The position numbers and the translations under genes are program-made. Source: Firmicutes bacterium ADurb.Bin193 (GTDB taxonomy: Bacteria; Bacillota; Clostridia; Monoglobales; Firm-18). Taken from it: a stretch of 64,000 nucleotides of DNA. Below, in pieces: positions 23,500 to 32,672 of the stretch; the first letter of the stretch is position 1, and each line of letters opens with the position of its first letter. The notes under the pieces are model-generated. The model saw nothing but the letters and a program-made list of their open reading frames with translations, did not search any database and was not told the origin of the DNA. The DNA lies in NCBI GenBank assembly GCA_002070105.1, contig MWCQ01000008.1, forward strand, positions 47,158-111,157, read 5' to 3'.

Positions 23500-24397
23500 G
23501 TATTGTCCTCCAAGTTTCCAGCAAAAGTTCTGTAATAACCATATTGTAATTTCGGCTTCCACGCACTGCCCGTCCGGCGTTTTCAACGCTTTCGATTATT
23601 AACGCAGCCGCTCCCGCCTGTATATTCTCAATACGGGGCATATCACACTTTTGGGCGTTGTTTAGCATTGCATCGCGAAGCATAAGGCACATAACGCTAA
23701 GCAGAAGCTCGCTTTTATCCTTCTCCTTTTCAAAAACCGCAATGGCTTCATATACCGCCGTCATATCATTTTCGGAAAACCGCGAAAAGATTTCGGCAAA
23801 TTCCCGTACAAGTGAAGCCGTTTCGTCCGATGATGCAAGGTTATCCGCCGCCGCAATGCTCCCGCCCGCAAGGCGCACAACCATATCGTCGGCAAAGGAA
23901 TACTTATCCAATAGGTACTGTTTAACCTCATCGTCGGAAAGCTGAGAAAAGCGCAAAATAACTGCCCTCGAGCGGATTGTGGGTAAAAGCATATCCTCGT
24001 TTTGTGCGACAAGAATTATGACACAATATGAGGGCGGCTCTTCAAGCACCTTTAAGAGTGCGTTTTGAGCCTGAGTAGTCATTGTTTCCGCCTTAGGCAC
24101 AATAATTACCTTACGGTCGGCAAGATAAGGCTTTGTATAGATATCGACTATTGCGGCGCGGACGGCATCTACCACAAGCGACGCCTTACCCTTAATGTTG
24201 TAATACTCGTTGGTAAGAAAAATCACATCGGCGGCGGATCCCCCGGTAAGAGCATCTGCAAACATCCGTGCCATCATGGTTTTGCCTATCCCAAAGCCAC
24301 CGCAGAATATGTAAGCATGGGACAGTTTTTTGCAGTCAAGAATATTTTGAAGCTGATTTTTTATTGCGCTGTTGCCGTATACTCCGTCAAATATCAT
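23492..24397 (-). CDS. holB: DNA polymerase III delta-prime subunit
   Basis: A 301-aa AAA+ clamp-loader subunit. Residues 1-160 contain the P-loop GGFGIGKTMMA (about residue 33), the sensor region AQNALLKVLEEPP and the TIRSRAVILRF sensor-1/arginine region; the C-terminal half is the helical collar. The N-terminal YGNSAIKNQLQN is typical of delta-prime. The start overlaps the darA stop by 4 nt, and the end overlaps ricT by 8 nt. The zinc-binding module of DnaX is absent, as expected of HolB. Confidence 0.92.
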   Translation of the reverse strand: MIFDGVYGNSAIKNQLQNILDCKKLSHAYIFCGGFGIGKTMMARMFADALTGGSAADVIFLTNEYYNIKGKASLVVDAVRAAIVDIYTKPYLADRKVIIVPKAETMTTQAQNALLKVLEEPPSYCVIILVAQNEDMLLPTIRSRAVILRFSQLSDDEVKQYLLDKYSFADDMVVRLAGGSIAAADNLASSDETASLVREFAEIFSRFSENDMTAVYEAIAVFEKEKDKSELLLSVMCLMLRDAMLNNAQKCDMPRIENIQAGAAALIIESVENAGRAVRGSRNYNMVITELLLETWRTIHG

Positions 24398-24711
24398 ATC
24401 TTCTCAAATCTGTCCACATCCATAACGAATACCGTCGCCCCTCCGACAACAACCTCTACCGGCCAGGTAGAGCCGCCCATATACATTGCCGAGGGAGCGG
24501 AAAGTTCCTTCCTTGATTTACATTTGTTCCTTATTATTTCAAGCACATCATCAACTTTATCCTCTTCCGTGCCTATCAAAAAGGTGGCGTTCCCTGAGCG
24601 TAAAAACCCGCCCGTTGATGCAAGCTTTGTAACATTTATTCCGTTTTTGGTCAATTCCTCGGTAAGCCTTAAGCTATCCTCATGCTGGATAATTGCCATT
24701 ATAAGCTTCAT
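24394..24711 (-). CDS. darA: Cyclic-di-AMP receptor (PII-like)
   Basis: A 105-aa PII-like protein, DarA/PstA. It begins MKLIMAIIQHEDSLRL, has the TKLASTGGFL turn near residues 28-37, a long T-loop region, and ends TVFVMDVDRFEKI, all typical of this family. It binds c-di-AMP as a trimer; downstream partners remain unclear in the literature. AAGGAGG precedes the ATG. It is the first gene of the darA-holB-ricT operon, with a promoter directly upstream. Confidence 0.95.
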   Translation of the reverse strand: MKLIMAIIQHEDSLRLTEELTKNGINVTKLASTGGFLRSGNATFLIGTEEDKVDDVLEIIRNKCKSRKELSAPSAMYMGGSTWPVEVVVGGATVFVMDVDRFEKI

Positions 24712-24733
24712 ACTTCTCGCCTCCTTATATTAT

Positions 24734-24762
24734 ATTATACATCAAAAGGCCAATATTTACAA
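24734..24762 (-). promoter_or_regulatory. Promoter for darA-holB-ricT
   Basis: Minus-strand TTGTAA and TATAAT with a 17-nt spacer and TG directly before the -10, 22 nt before darA. Confidence 0.65.
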
Positions 24763-24769
24763 GAAAAAT

Positions 24770-26017
24770 TTATAAGTCTATAACATCATTCCTGCTTATA
24801 AGCCGCGTTAAAACCTCTTTTGAGGTTATTACGACAAAACCGCTTTGCCCTGAGGTTTTTGCGCAATACTCCTCAAAAGTTATTCCCTCGTTGTGTATTG
24901 CGGTTGCGACTTCGACCCCGACATAGCGGTAATGCCAGGGCTCGAAGGAATAGCCGTGTATATGCTCCTTGTCCTTTGGATACCGCAAAATAAAGCCGTA
25001 TTTATGGGCGTTGTTTTGAAGCCACTTAAATTCCTTTGTATTTTCAAATGAGGTTTCGGTAAAGTTTATATCAATCGCAAGCCCCGTCTGATGCTCGGAA
25101 TGTCCTGCCCTTGCGGAATACCTGTCGGCATAGCCTGACCCGTTTCTTTTAACGGACGAGCTGTAAAGCTACGCCTGATATTCTTTTGTCCGAAGTGATG
25201 ATACGCTTACAAGGAAAGCGCCCGCCTTTTTGCCGTCGTCGGCCATCTGTTGAAAAGCCTGCTTTGCAACGCTGTTTATGTATCTTCCGTTGCCGCTGTA
25301 ATACCCTTCATCAAAGCTTACTATATTGTACGGTGAAAAATCATCGGGCAGTTTATTATACTTATTGCAAAGCACCAAAAGCTCATGCGGGTTTTCGATT
25401 TCCTTTACAGCGGCGTAAAACGGATAATCAAGATTCATATTGACATATAATATTGCCTCTTCGCCGCTAATCTTCGGATAAATTGATTTATATGCCAGAT
25501 ATCGCCTGAAGTTTAGGGGATTGAAATACGGCTTTGAAGAGTATTTTAGCACTTCAAAAATTTGCTCGTGATACTCATTATATGTAAACTGCTTTTGCAA
25601 AAAAGCCTCGCCTTGCCGATTAAGGCTTACATCCGCATAAAACAGATGACTGACAGTTTCAATCGGCAAATATGTTTTGTCATTTCGGATAAACGATTTT
25701 TGCTTTAATTCTATTGTCTCATCATTTTTTAGGATATATCCCTCACCTGTTTTGTGGGTTATAACATCGCTATCCCTTGTTATTGCAAAAATCTCGTTTG
25801 TATCACTATTATGAAAAACAACCGCTCCCAATACCTCAAAGGCTTCTTTTAGCGGGACAAAAACGGTGTCGTTTTCAGTTATGTATGGAAGTCGTGCAAT
25901 TTTATCCTGTAAGGCGCTTACTCCGTTTTCATTGACATAAGCCGTAAAAGCAGGCATCAGTTCAACCGTACCGGTAATCAAAATTGCGCAGAGAATTAAT
26001 TTAAGTGTTTTTTTCAT
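24770..26017 (-). pseudogene. VanY-type D-alanyl-D-alanine carboxypeptidase, split by an in-frame TAG
   Basis: Read through, this is one protein of about 415 aa. Residues 1-25 are a signal peptide; residues about 40-150 resemble a copper-amine-oxidase-N (stalk) domain; a VanY/DacB peptidase domain follows. Codon 283 (25171-25169) is TAG, within the conserved stretch EYQA-TAG-LYSSSV. The same frame continues without other stops through YSARAGHSEHQTGLAID and EPWHYRYVG to the normal end at 24770. All catalytic and zinc-ligand residues lie after the TAG, so the 282-aa upstream product would be inactive. A single base change from CAG, AAG or TAC/TAT would explain it. Other genes here end in TAG, so general amber reassignment is unlikely. 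Recent nonsense mutation, sequencing error or programmed readthrough are the options. Confidence 0.8.
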
Positions 26018-26069
26018 ATGTACAGTCCCTTCAAATAAGACTGATTTTTTCCTATGAATTTATGTCTTT

Positions 26070-27191
26070 CTACTGACTGAGCTCGCTGATTGCCTGTTTA
26101 ATCTTGTCGGGAATTTGTATGAATTGAGGGCATTTACTCATGCAGGCGCCGCAGTTTATGCACTCCCTGGGGTCGCCGCCCCACTCGTCCCCGCCACCGA
26201 GCTTTGCAAACTCTGATTTTGCATATTCCGTTATCCCATACACCTTGTGATAATTATACAGCAAAAACAACTGCGAAATTTTAATGTCTTTCGGGCAGGG
26301 CTGACAATAATCGCAACCCGTGCAGTATAAATCGGACATCTTTTTTGTTTCCTCAAGCGTATCGCTAACCCTTTTCCATTCCTCGCCCGAAAGCTCGTCA
26401 TTTCGTGACGCTACCCTGACATTTTCCTCAACCATTTCAACCGATTCCATTCCGGACAATGCACAGCTAATATTTTTATTTGCCAACACAAAGCGCAGGG
26501 CGATTTCGGGCGTGCCCGAAACATTACCCACAAAATTTCTTAAAACATCGGAGGTTACCGCTAAGCGTCCGCCCGCAACCGGCCCCATGGTGATCACGCC
26601 AAGCCCCTTGCCCACGGCGTATTCTATTGCCTGCTCATTATCGCGGTCCAAAAGATTGTATTGACATAAAACGGTTTCAAATGCACCCGTATCTATAATC
26701 TTCTCCATTATTTCTGGCCTGTCATGGAACGAAAACGACTTATGCTTTATCAGTCCCTGCTGCTTAGCCTTCTCCATTTTTTCAAGCAAATCGAATTTTA
26801 ATACTCTTTCTTCAAAATGTTTTTTGTTAAGTGAATGAAGATGATAAAAATCAATATAATCCACATCCAGGGCTTTTAACTGTTCCTCCAGAAAAAACCA
26901 AAAATCGTCTTCTTTTTTTACTTGCCAGGTCGGCAGCTTTGTTGACACTTTAACCTTATCTCTATAACCTTTAAGCGCCTTACCTACAATCAGTTGGCTG
27001 TTTTTGTGGCTGTAAACCCATGCAGTATCAACATAATTTACGCCCAAATCAAAAGCCCTGTGCAAGGCGGCAAGGCACTTTTCTTCCTCCATATACCATT
27101 TTCCGTCTTTTTCATACTCGGGCAGGCGCATTGCGCCAAACCCAAGCGCCGATATTTCAAAGCCGGTATTGCCCAGTTTTCTGTATTGCAC
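26070..27191 (-). CDS. Aldo/keto reductase with C-terminal 4Fe-4S domain
   Basis: A 373-aa NAD(P)H oxidoreductase. Residues 1-270 form the AKR barrel with DTAWVYS (Asp/Tyr of the tetrad), KVSTKL (Lys) and YHLHS (His). The last 90 residues are ferredoxin-like: CTGCDYCQPCPKDI and CINCGACMSKCPQFIQIP, seven or eight cysteines suiting one or two [4Fe-4S] clusters. This layout is common in anaerobic Clostridia; the substrate is unknown, and the clusters may link carbonyl reduction to ferredoxin pools. It has its own promoter (27227-27255) and is divergent from the gene at 27354. Confidence 0.92.
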   Translation of the reverse strand: MQYRKLGNTGFEISALGFGAMRLPEYEKDGKWYMEEEKCLAALHRAFDLGVNYVDTAWVYSHKNSQLIVGKALKGYRDKVKVSTKLPTWQVKKEDDFWFFLEEQLKALDVDYIDFYHLHSLNKKHFEERVLKFDLLEKMEKAKQQGLIKHKSFSFHDRPEIMEKIIDTGAFETVLCQYNLLDRDNEQAIEYAVGKGLGVITMGPVAGGRLAVTSDVLRNFVGNVSGTPEIALRFVLANKNISCALSGMESVEMVEENVRVASRNDELSGEEWKRVSDTLEETKKMSDLYCTGCDYCQPCPKDIKISQLFLLYNYHKVYGITEYAKSEFAKLGGGDEWGGDPRECINCGACMSKCPQFIQIPDKIKQAISELSQ

Positions 27192-27226
27192 CTTCGTATC
27201 ACCTCTTATCCGCTTTCGTTTATGTT

Positions 27227-27255
27227 ATTATATAATATTATTATCAATATTTCAA
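27227..27255 (-). promoter_or_regulatory. Promoter for the aldo/keto reductase gene
   Basis: Minus-strand TTGAAA and TATAAT with a 17-nt spacer, 36 nt before the start codon. Confidence 0.65.
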
Positions 27256-27353
27256 GAAAAACGGTGATTTTGTTGTCCGCCGACCACACGAATACTTTTT
27301 TCGGTTTATGGAAAAATAATTGTATTAATTGAAATTAAACGGGAGGCGGGATT

Positions 27354-27620
27354 GTGGCTAAGCTGTTTTTAAAAACCGAAAATGGAGTATTGCCGATAGA
27401 GCAAAGTCAGATAAAAAAATATAACTTAGAGGTCGGCGAAATATCCCCGTATACCAACTATTGTATAGTCGATGAAAACGGAAACGATAAAAAGCGAAAA
27501 AAAACCAAAAACAAATCGCACCACAGTATTGATGAGATTATGGATGAAGGTATTGTTTTTTCAACCTCTGAAATTCTTGATATCGCGCAGGGCGCGGACG
27601 CCGTTATAGAAGATACCTGA
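27354..27620 (+). CDS. Hypothetical protein (88 aa)
   Basis: A soluble 88-aa protein starting with GTG, 8 nt after GGGAGG. The first 45 residues look like a small beta-rich domain (MAKLFLKTENGVLPIEQ, VGEISPYTNYCIVDENG). A lysine-rich linker (KKRKKTKNKSHH) then leads to an acidic C-terminus (MDEGIVFSTSEILDIAQGADA). No motif or family recognised. It converges with tuf across a terminator shared by both. Confidence 0.6.
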   Translation: MAKLFLKTENGVLPIEQSQIKKYNLEVGEISPYTNYCIVDENGNDKKRKKTKNKSHHSIDEIMDEGIVFSTSEILDIAQGADAVIEDT

Positions 27621-27654
27621 TGTGATAATGCGGCTGTTACCGATTCAATCGAAA

Positions 27655-27686
27655 AAGCCCCCGCAAACCTTGGCTTGCGGGGGCTT
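27655..27686. terminator. Terminator of the rpsG-fusA-tuf operon
   Basis: AAGCCCCCGCAA and TTGCGGGGGCTT form a perfect 12-bp stem around an 8-nt loop. On the minus strand the tail is TTTTTCGATT, so it mainly terminates tuf, 15 nt after its stop. Confidence 0.9.
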
Positions 27687-27700
27687 CATATTTGTTTTGC

Positions 27701-28900
27701 TTACAGAATTTTAGTTACAACGCCGGAACCGACTGTTCTGCCGCCCTCACGGATAGCGAAACGGAGACCTTCTTCAATAGCGATAGGAGTTATAAGTGTA
27801 ACTTCCATATCAATATTGTCGCCGGGCATACACATTTCAACACCGCTGGGAAGGTTAATAACACCGGTAACATCCGTTGTTCTGAAATAGAACTGCGGAC
27901 GGTAGTTGTTGAAGAACGGTGTGTGCCTTCCGCCCTCTTCCTTGGTCAGAACATAAACCTGACCTATAAAGTGAGTATGCGGGTTTATGGAACCGGGCTT
28001 TGCAAGAACCTGTCCGCGCTCGATTTCATTCCTCTGAACACCGCGGAGAAGAGCGCCGATATTGTCGCCTGCTTCAGCATAGTCAAGAATCTTTCTGAAC
28101 ATTTCGATACCCGTTACAACAACCTTGCGGGCTTCGTCCGTAAGACCGACAATCTCAACTTCCTCCGAAACCTTAAGCGTTCCTCTTTCAACTCTACCCG
28201 TTGCAACCGTGCCGCGACCTGTGATTGAGAAAACATCCTCAACAGGCATTAAGAAAGGCATATCGTTCTTTCTGTCGGGTGTGGGGATAAATTCGTCAAC
28301 AGCATCCATGAGCTTTAATATTGACTCATATTCGGGAGCATTGGGGTCAGTTGAAGTGCTTTCAAGCGCAACAAGAGCCGAACCTACTATAATGGGTGTA
28401 TCATCGCCCGGAAACTCGTACTCGTTAAGAAGCTCACGAACTTCCATCTCAACAAGCTCAATAAGCTCGGGGTCGTCAACCTGGTCAGCCTTGTTAAGAT
28501 ATACAACGATGTATGGTACGCCAACCTGTCGTGAAAGAAGAATATGCTCTCTTGTCTGGGGCATCGGGCCGTCAGCGGCCGAAACGACCAGAATAGCGCC
28601 GTTCATCTGAGCAGCACCCGTTATCATGTTTTTAACATAGTCGGCGTGTCCGGGGCAGTCAACATGCGCATAGTGACGGTTGTCTGTTTCATACTCAACA
28701 TGAGCGGTGGAAATCGTAATACCTCTCTCCCTCTCTTCGGGAGCCTTGTCGATATTGTCGTATGAGGTGTACGACGCCTGACCCTTAAAGCCGAGTACCT
28801 TTGTGATAGCAGCGGTAAGCGAAGTCTTACCATGGTCAACATGACCGATTGTACCAATGTTTACATGGGGTTTGGATCTTTCAAATTTAGCTTTTGCCAT
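27701..28900 (-). CDS. tuf: Elongation factor Tu
   Basis: The 399-aa GTPase that delivers aminoacyl-tRNA to the ribosome. GHVDHGKTS (G1), DCPGHADY (G3) and NKADQVD (G4) are intact, as are the switch-[10 protein letters not shown] and domains 2 and 3 through the C-terminal [14 protein letters not shown]. Length is normal. It is the last gene of rpsG-fusA-tuf, 37 nt after fusA, with a strong terminator behind it. A second tuf copy is possible elsewhere but not in this window. Confidence 0.99.
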   Translation of the reverse strand: MAKAKFERSKPHVNIGTIGHVDHGKTSLTAAITKVLGFKGQASYTSYDNIDKAPEERERGITISTAHVEYETDNRHYAHVDCPGHADYVKNMITGAAQMNGAILVVSAADGPMPQTREHILLSRQVGVPYIVVYLNKADQVDDPELIELVEMEVRELLNEYEFPGDDTPIIVGSALVALESTSTDPNAPEYESILKLMDAVDEFIPTPDRKNDMPFLMPVEDVFSITGRGTVATGRVERGTLKVSEEVEIVGLTDEARKVVVTGIEMFRKILDYAEAGDNIGALLRGVQRNEIERGQVLAKPGSINPHTHFIGQVYVLTKEEGGRHTPFFNNYRPQFYFRTTDVTGVINLPSGVEMCMPGDNIDMEVTLITPIAIEEGLRFAIREGGRTVGSGVVTKIL

Positions 28901-28937
28901 TTAAGTGTTCCTCCTTATACTTATATTAATTTAATTA

Positions 28938-31019
28938 TTAATCCTTTTTGAATCTTTGGTTTATGATGCCCTCCTGTATGCTTTTGGGCACCTCCTCATA
29001 GTGACTGGGCTGCATTACATACTGTCCTCTGCCCTGAGTTCTTGAACGAAGGTCCGTCGCATAGCCGAACATCTCGGAAAGCGGTACAAACGCTGTGATA
29101 ACCTGTGCGCCCATTCTCGCTTCCATACCTTGAATTTGTCCTCTGCGGGAGTTAAGGTCACCCATAACATCGCCCATATATTCCTCGGGTACGGTGACAT
29201 CAACCTTCATAATCGGCTCTTTAAGCACAGGCTCCGCCTTGCGGCAGCCTTCCTTAAACGCCATAGAGGCGGCAATCTTAAACGCCAGTTCTGACGAGTC
29301 AACCTCATGATATGATCCGTCGTAAAGGGTTACCCTTACATCAACCACATTGTAGCCCGCCAAAACGCCTGTCTGCATTGCGCCCTGAATACCCGCGTCA
29401 ACCGCAGGGATATATTCCTTCGGAATAACACCGCCCACGATTTTGTTTACAAACTCGTAACCCTCACCGGGCTTAAGAGGCTCTAATGTCAACATAACAT
29501 GTCCGTACTGACCTCGGCCGCCGGACTGGCGTGCATATTTATGCTCAATATTTACTGTCTTTTTAATGGTTTCCTTATAGGATACCTGAGGCTTGCCGAC
29601 ATTAGCCTCAACCTTGAACTCCCTAAGAAGCCTGTCGACGATAATCTCAAGATGAAGCTCACCCATTCCGGCAATTATTGTCTGACCGGTTTCCTCATCG
29701 GTGTAGGTCTTGAATGTCGGGTCCTCCTCGGCAAGCTTTGAGAGGGCTATGCCCATCTTTTCCTGCCCTGCCTTTGTCTTGGGCTCTATCGCAACCCTGA
29801 TTACCGGTTCGGGAAATTCCATGGACTCAAGCACAACAGCGGCAGACTCATCACAAAGCGTATCGCCCGTGGTAGTGTTCTTTAGACCGACCGCAGCGGC
29901 TATGTCACCCGAGTATACAACATCAATGTCCTCCCTGTGGTTTGCGTGCATCTGGAGTATTCTTCCGATTCTCTCCTTGTTGCCCTTCGTAGAGTTGTAT
30001 ACATAGGAACCGTTTTTAAGCATTCCGGAATATACCCTGAAAAAGCAAAGTTTACCGACGAACGGGTCTGTCGCAATCTTAAACGCTAAAGCCGAAAACG
30101 GCTTATTGTCATCCGACGGACGCTCAACCTCTTCACCGGTGTTAGGGTCAACTCCCTTAATCGCATGTATATCAAGCGGTGACGGCAAATAGTCCACAAC
30201 AGCATCAAGAAGCTTTTGGACGCCCTTGTTCCTGTATGATGTACCGCAGACAACCGGAATCATCTTAACGGCAATCGTTGCCTCTCTTATACCCTTTTTG
30301 ATTTCGTCCTGCGTAAGCTCCTCCCCGCCGAGATATTTCATTGTAAGTTCGTCGTCGGATTCGGCGACGGCCTCTAATAGCAAGGCGCGGTATTCTTCGG
30401 CCTTATCCTTCAAATCCGCGGGAATTTCTTCCTCCTTGATGTCCTTGCCCTGGTCGTCATAATATACATACGCCTTCATTTCAACAAGGTCGATTATGCC
30501 CTTAAAGCTATCCTCACAGCCTATGGGAAGCTGAATAGGAACAGCGTTGCATTTAAGTCTGTCCTTCATCATTGCAACGACATTGAAAAAATCCGCCCCC
30601 ATAATGTCCATCTTGTTAACATAAGCAATTCTCGGCACATTGTATTTATCCGCCTGACGCCATACTGTTTCCGACTGGGGTTCAACCCCGCCTTTGGCAC
30701 AAAAAACAGTAACCGAACCGTCGAGTACTCGAAGTGATCGCTCAACTTCAACGGTAAAATCAACATGTCCGGGCGTGTCTATTATATTAATTCTATGACC
30801 CTTCCATTGTGCAGTTGTCGCAGCTGAAGTAATTGTTATTCCTCTTTCCTGCTCCTGCTCCATCCAATCCATTGTTGCTGCGCCTTCATGCACCTCGCCG
30901 ATTTTGTGAACCCTACCGGTGTAGTACAGTATTCGCTCTGTGGTGGTGGTTTTACCTGCATCAATGTGAGCCATTATTCCAATGTTGCGAGTCTTTTCTA
31001 AAGTGAATTCTCTGCCCAC
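28938..31019 (-). CDS. fusA: Elongation factor G
   Basis: The 693-aa translocase GTPase. [15 protein letters not shown] (G1), [11 protein letters not shown] (G3) and NKMD (G4) are present, followed by domains II-V ending with the [17 protein letters not shown] tail (here [15 protein letters not shown]). It starts with GTG after AAAGGAG. It follows rpsG after about 79 nt. One insertion-free, normal-length copy; no sign of a FusB-type or mitochondrial-like paralogue. Confidence 0.98.
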   Translation of the reverse strand: MGREFTLEKTRNIGIMAHIDAGKTTTTERILYYTGRVHKIGEVHEGAATMDWMEQEQERGITITSAATTAQWKGHRINIIDTPGHVDFTVEVERSLRVLDGSVTVFCAKGGVEPQSETVWRQADKYNVPRIAYVNKMDIMGADFFNVVAMMKDRLKCNAVPIQLPIGCEDSFKGIIDLVEMKAYVYYDDQGKDIKEEEIPADLKDKAEEYRALLLEAVAESDDELTMKYLGGEELTQDEIKKGIREATIAVKMIPVVCGTSYRNKGVQKLLDAVVDYLPSPLDIHAIKGVDPNTGEEVERPSDDNKPFSALAFKIATDPFVGKLCFFRVYSGMLKNGSYVYNSTKGNKERIGRILQMHANHREDIDVVYSGDIAAAVGLKNTTTGDTLCDESAAVVLESMEFPEPVIRVAIEPKTKAGQEKMGIALSKLAEEDPTFKTYTDEETGQTIIAGMGELHLEIIVDRLLREFKVEANVGKPQVSYKETIKKTVNIEHKYARQSGGRGQYGHVMLTLEPLKPGEGYEFVNKIVGGVIPKEYIPAVDAGIQGAMQTGVLAGYNVVDVRVTLYDGSYHEVDSSELAFKIAASMAFKEGCRKAEPVLKEPIMKVDVTVPEEYMGDVMGDLNSRRGQIQGMEARMGAQVITAFVPLSEMFGYATDLRSRTQGRGQYVMQPSHYEEVPKSIQEGIINQRFKKD

Positions 31020-31098
31020 ATTTTACTCCTTTCCGAAAGAACAAAAAAGCAAGCCTGCTTAATTAATGCCGTATAACCCTGTTGCATTAAGCCTGTCA

Positions 31099-31569
31099 CT
31101 ACCAGCGGTAATGCGCAAACGCCCTGTTTGCCTCAGCCATACGGTGGGTTTCTTCACGCTTTTTAACGGACGCTCCCGTATTGTTTATTGCATCCATTAT
31201 TTCCCCCGCAAGCCTTTCGCGCATGGTTTTTTCATTGCGCAGGCGTGCATAGTTTGTAATCCAACGAAGTCCCAATGTCTGCCTCCTGTCGGGGCGAACC
31301 TCCATCGGAACCTGATATGTCGCACCACCTACACGCCTTGCCTTTACCTCAAGTACAGGCATAATATTGTTCATTGCTTCTTCAAACGCCTCAACCGGGT
31401 CTTTACCCGTTTTTTCTTTTACGATCTCAAAAGCGTCATAAACAATTTTTTGTGCTACGCCCTTTTTCCCGTCAAGCATAATGTTGTTGATAAGGCGAGT
31501 AACCGTCTTGTTTCCGTAAAGGGGATCGGGTAATACATCCCTTTTGGGTACAAATCCTCTTCTTGGCAC
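31099..31569 (-). CDS. rpsG: Small ribosomal subunit protein uS7
   Basis: A 156-aa primary 16S rRNA-binding protein of the head. The start is GTG at 31569 ([16 protein letters not shown]); a further in-frame ATG at 31587 lies just upstream of the GAAGGAGGG ribosome binding site and is not used. It contains [14 protein letters not shown] and ends NRAFAHYRW, both typical. It is separated from rpsL by 259 nt that include a candidate promoter (TATAAT at 31667-31672), so the str operon appears divided. Confidence 0.98.
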   Translation of the reverse strand: MPRRGFVPKRDVLPDPLYGNKTVTRLINNIMLDGKKGVAQKIVYDAFEIVKEKTGKDPVEAFEEAMNNIMPVLEVKARRVGGATYQVPMEVRPDRRQTLGLRWITNYARLRNEKTMRERLAGEIMDAINNTGASVKKREETHRMAEANRAFAHYRW

Positions 31570-31828
31570 TTTGCTTCCCTCCTTCATGATAAATGATTAT
31601 CACAGGTACTCAAATCCGGGCGGAAACCGACCGAGATTTGTCAGTGTCGTGTTACCAAATATATATATTATATACCATGGCACTACGCACTAATTTTAAG
31701 TTGTGATTTTCCGTACTCCATGGTACGCTTTTTTACTTTAAATAAATTCCGCAATAAATGCGTAATTTCACGCTCAAAAACCGAGCGGATGTGTTCTAAA
31801 AGTGCTTCACACCGGAACACTTTTAATT
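31570..31828 (-). promoter_or_regulatory. rpsL-rpsG spacer: hairpin and candidate promoter
   Basis: Just after the rpsL stop, AAAAGTG/CACTTTT arms (31797-31826) form a hairpin with a weak T-tail. Further on, a minus-strand TATAAT (31667-31672) lies about 100 nt before rpsG, and two CCATGG palindromes flank it, spaced about 33 nt. The -35 is not clear. No coding sequence is seen. Confidence 0.45.
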
Positions 31829-32248
31829 TTACTTCTTTTCCTTCGGCGCCTTTGCACCGTAAAGGCTTCTGCCCTGACGACGAGCGGTAACACCTGCCGT
31901 GTCGAGAGTTCCCCTGATGATGTGATACCTTACGCCGGGAAGGTCTTTTACTCTGCCGCCTCGGATTAAAACTACGCTGTGCTCCTGAATATTATGCCCA
32001 ACGCCCGGAATATAAGCAGAAACTTCAATCCCGTTTGTAAGCCTAACCCTTGCGATTTTCCTGAGCGCTGAATTCGGCTTTTTGGGGGTCATGGTTTTAA
32101 CAACCGTGCATACCCCTCTCTTTTGAGGAGAGCTTTGCTCCGTCGGTCTTTTCTTTAATGTGTTCATTCCTCTTTGGAGCGCTGGTGCGGTCGATTTTCT
32201 TACCGAGGTTTCGCGACCCTTCCTTACCAATTGGTTGAATGTCGGCAA
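31829..32248 (-). CDS. rpsL: Small ribosomal subunit protein uS12
   Basis: A 139-aa decoding-centre protein. The N-terminus [11 protein letters not shown] fixes the start at a TTG codon, 10 nt after AAAGGAG; an ATG nearby is out of frame. The streptomycin-relevant segments [11 protein letters not shown] and GGRVKDLPG are wild type. It follows the L7Ae-family gene after 65 nt in the rpoB-rpoC-L7Ae-rpsL order common in Bacillota. Confidence 0.98.
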   Translation of the reverse strand: MPTFNQLVRKGRETSVRKSTAPALQRGMNTLKKRPTEQSSPQKRGVCTVVKTMTPKKPNSALRKIARVRLTNGIEVSAYIPGVGHNIQEHSVVLIRGGRVKDLPGVRYHIIRGTLDTAGVTARRQGRSLYGAKAPKEKK

Positions 32249-32313
32249 CTTTTTTCATCTCCTTTCATTAAAGTAATATATAGCTTCGCCCCAAATTTCT
32301 TTGAGGCGGAAAA

Positions 32314-32559
32314 CTATAACTTCACAACCACAGCCACGGCGGAGCCTACATCAATCCCGCATTTCTCACCGAGCTGTTTCATCGTGGGGAAATACTCGAT
32401 TTCGACACCGTGCTTTTTACACAGGTCGACAAGAGTCTGACGCATCCCGTCGGCGCAGTCCTGCGCAATAAGTGCCTTTGCCGCTTTCCCCTCTTCTATC
32501 GCACGCTTTGATTGCTTAAACCCCACATATCTTGGGTGCGAGTCCGTATTACTGTTCAT
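32314..32559 (-). CDS. L7Ae-family ribosomal protein (YbxF-like)
   Basis: An 81-aa kink-turn RNA-binding protein of the L7Ae/eL8 family. The sequence KQSKRAIEEGKAAKALIAQDC followed by CKKHGVEIEYFPTMKQLGEKCGI fits the fold. It lies between rpoC and rpsL, the position of B. subtilis ybxF. Only a distant GGAAAGG site precedes the ATG, so it may be translated by coupling from rpoC. Its exact cellular RNA target is unsettled in the literature. A second L7Ae-type gene occurs at 52250. Confidence 0.9.
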   Translation of the reverse strand: MNSNTDSHPRYVGFKQSKRAIEEGKAAKALIAQDCADGMRQTLVDLCKKHGVEIEYFPTMKQLGEKCGIDVGSAVAVVVKL

Positions 32560-32672
32560 AAACGATTTTGTTACCTTTCCGCCTGCTTATATCTTTTGGT
32601 CTTGTCAATTGCCGCAGGCATTGCAATGCTTATCAAAGACCGTCAATATATTACCACAGCATGGCTATTTTG

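Noticed and set aside
24770..26017. Genome-wide TAG recoding
   Set aside because: The SafE-cupredoxin gene and cdsA end at TAG at their natural C-termini, so amber works as a stop.
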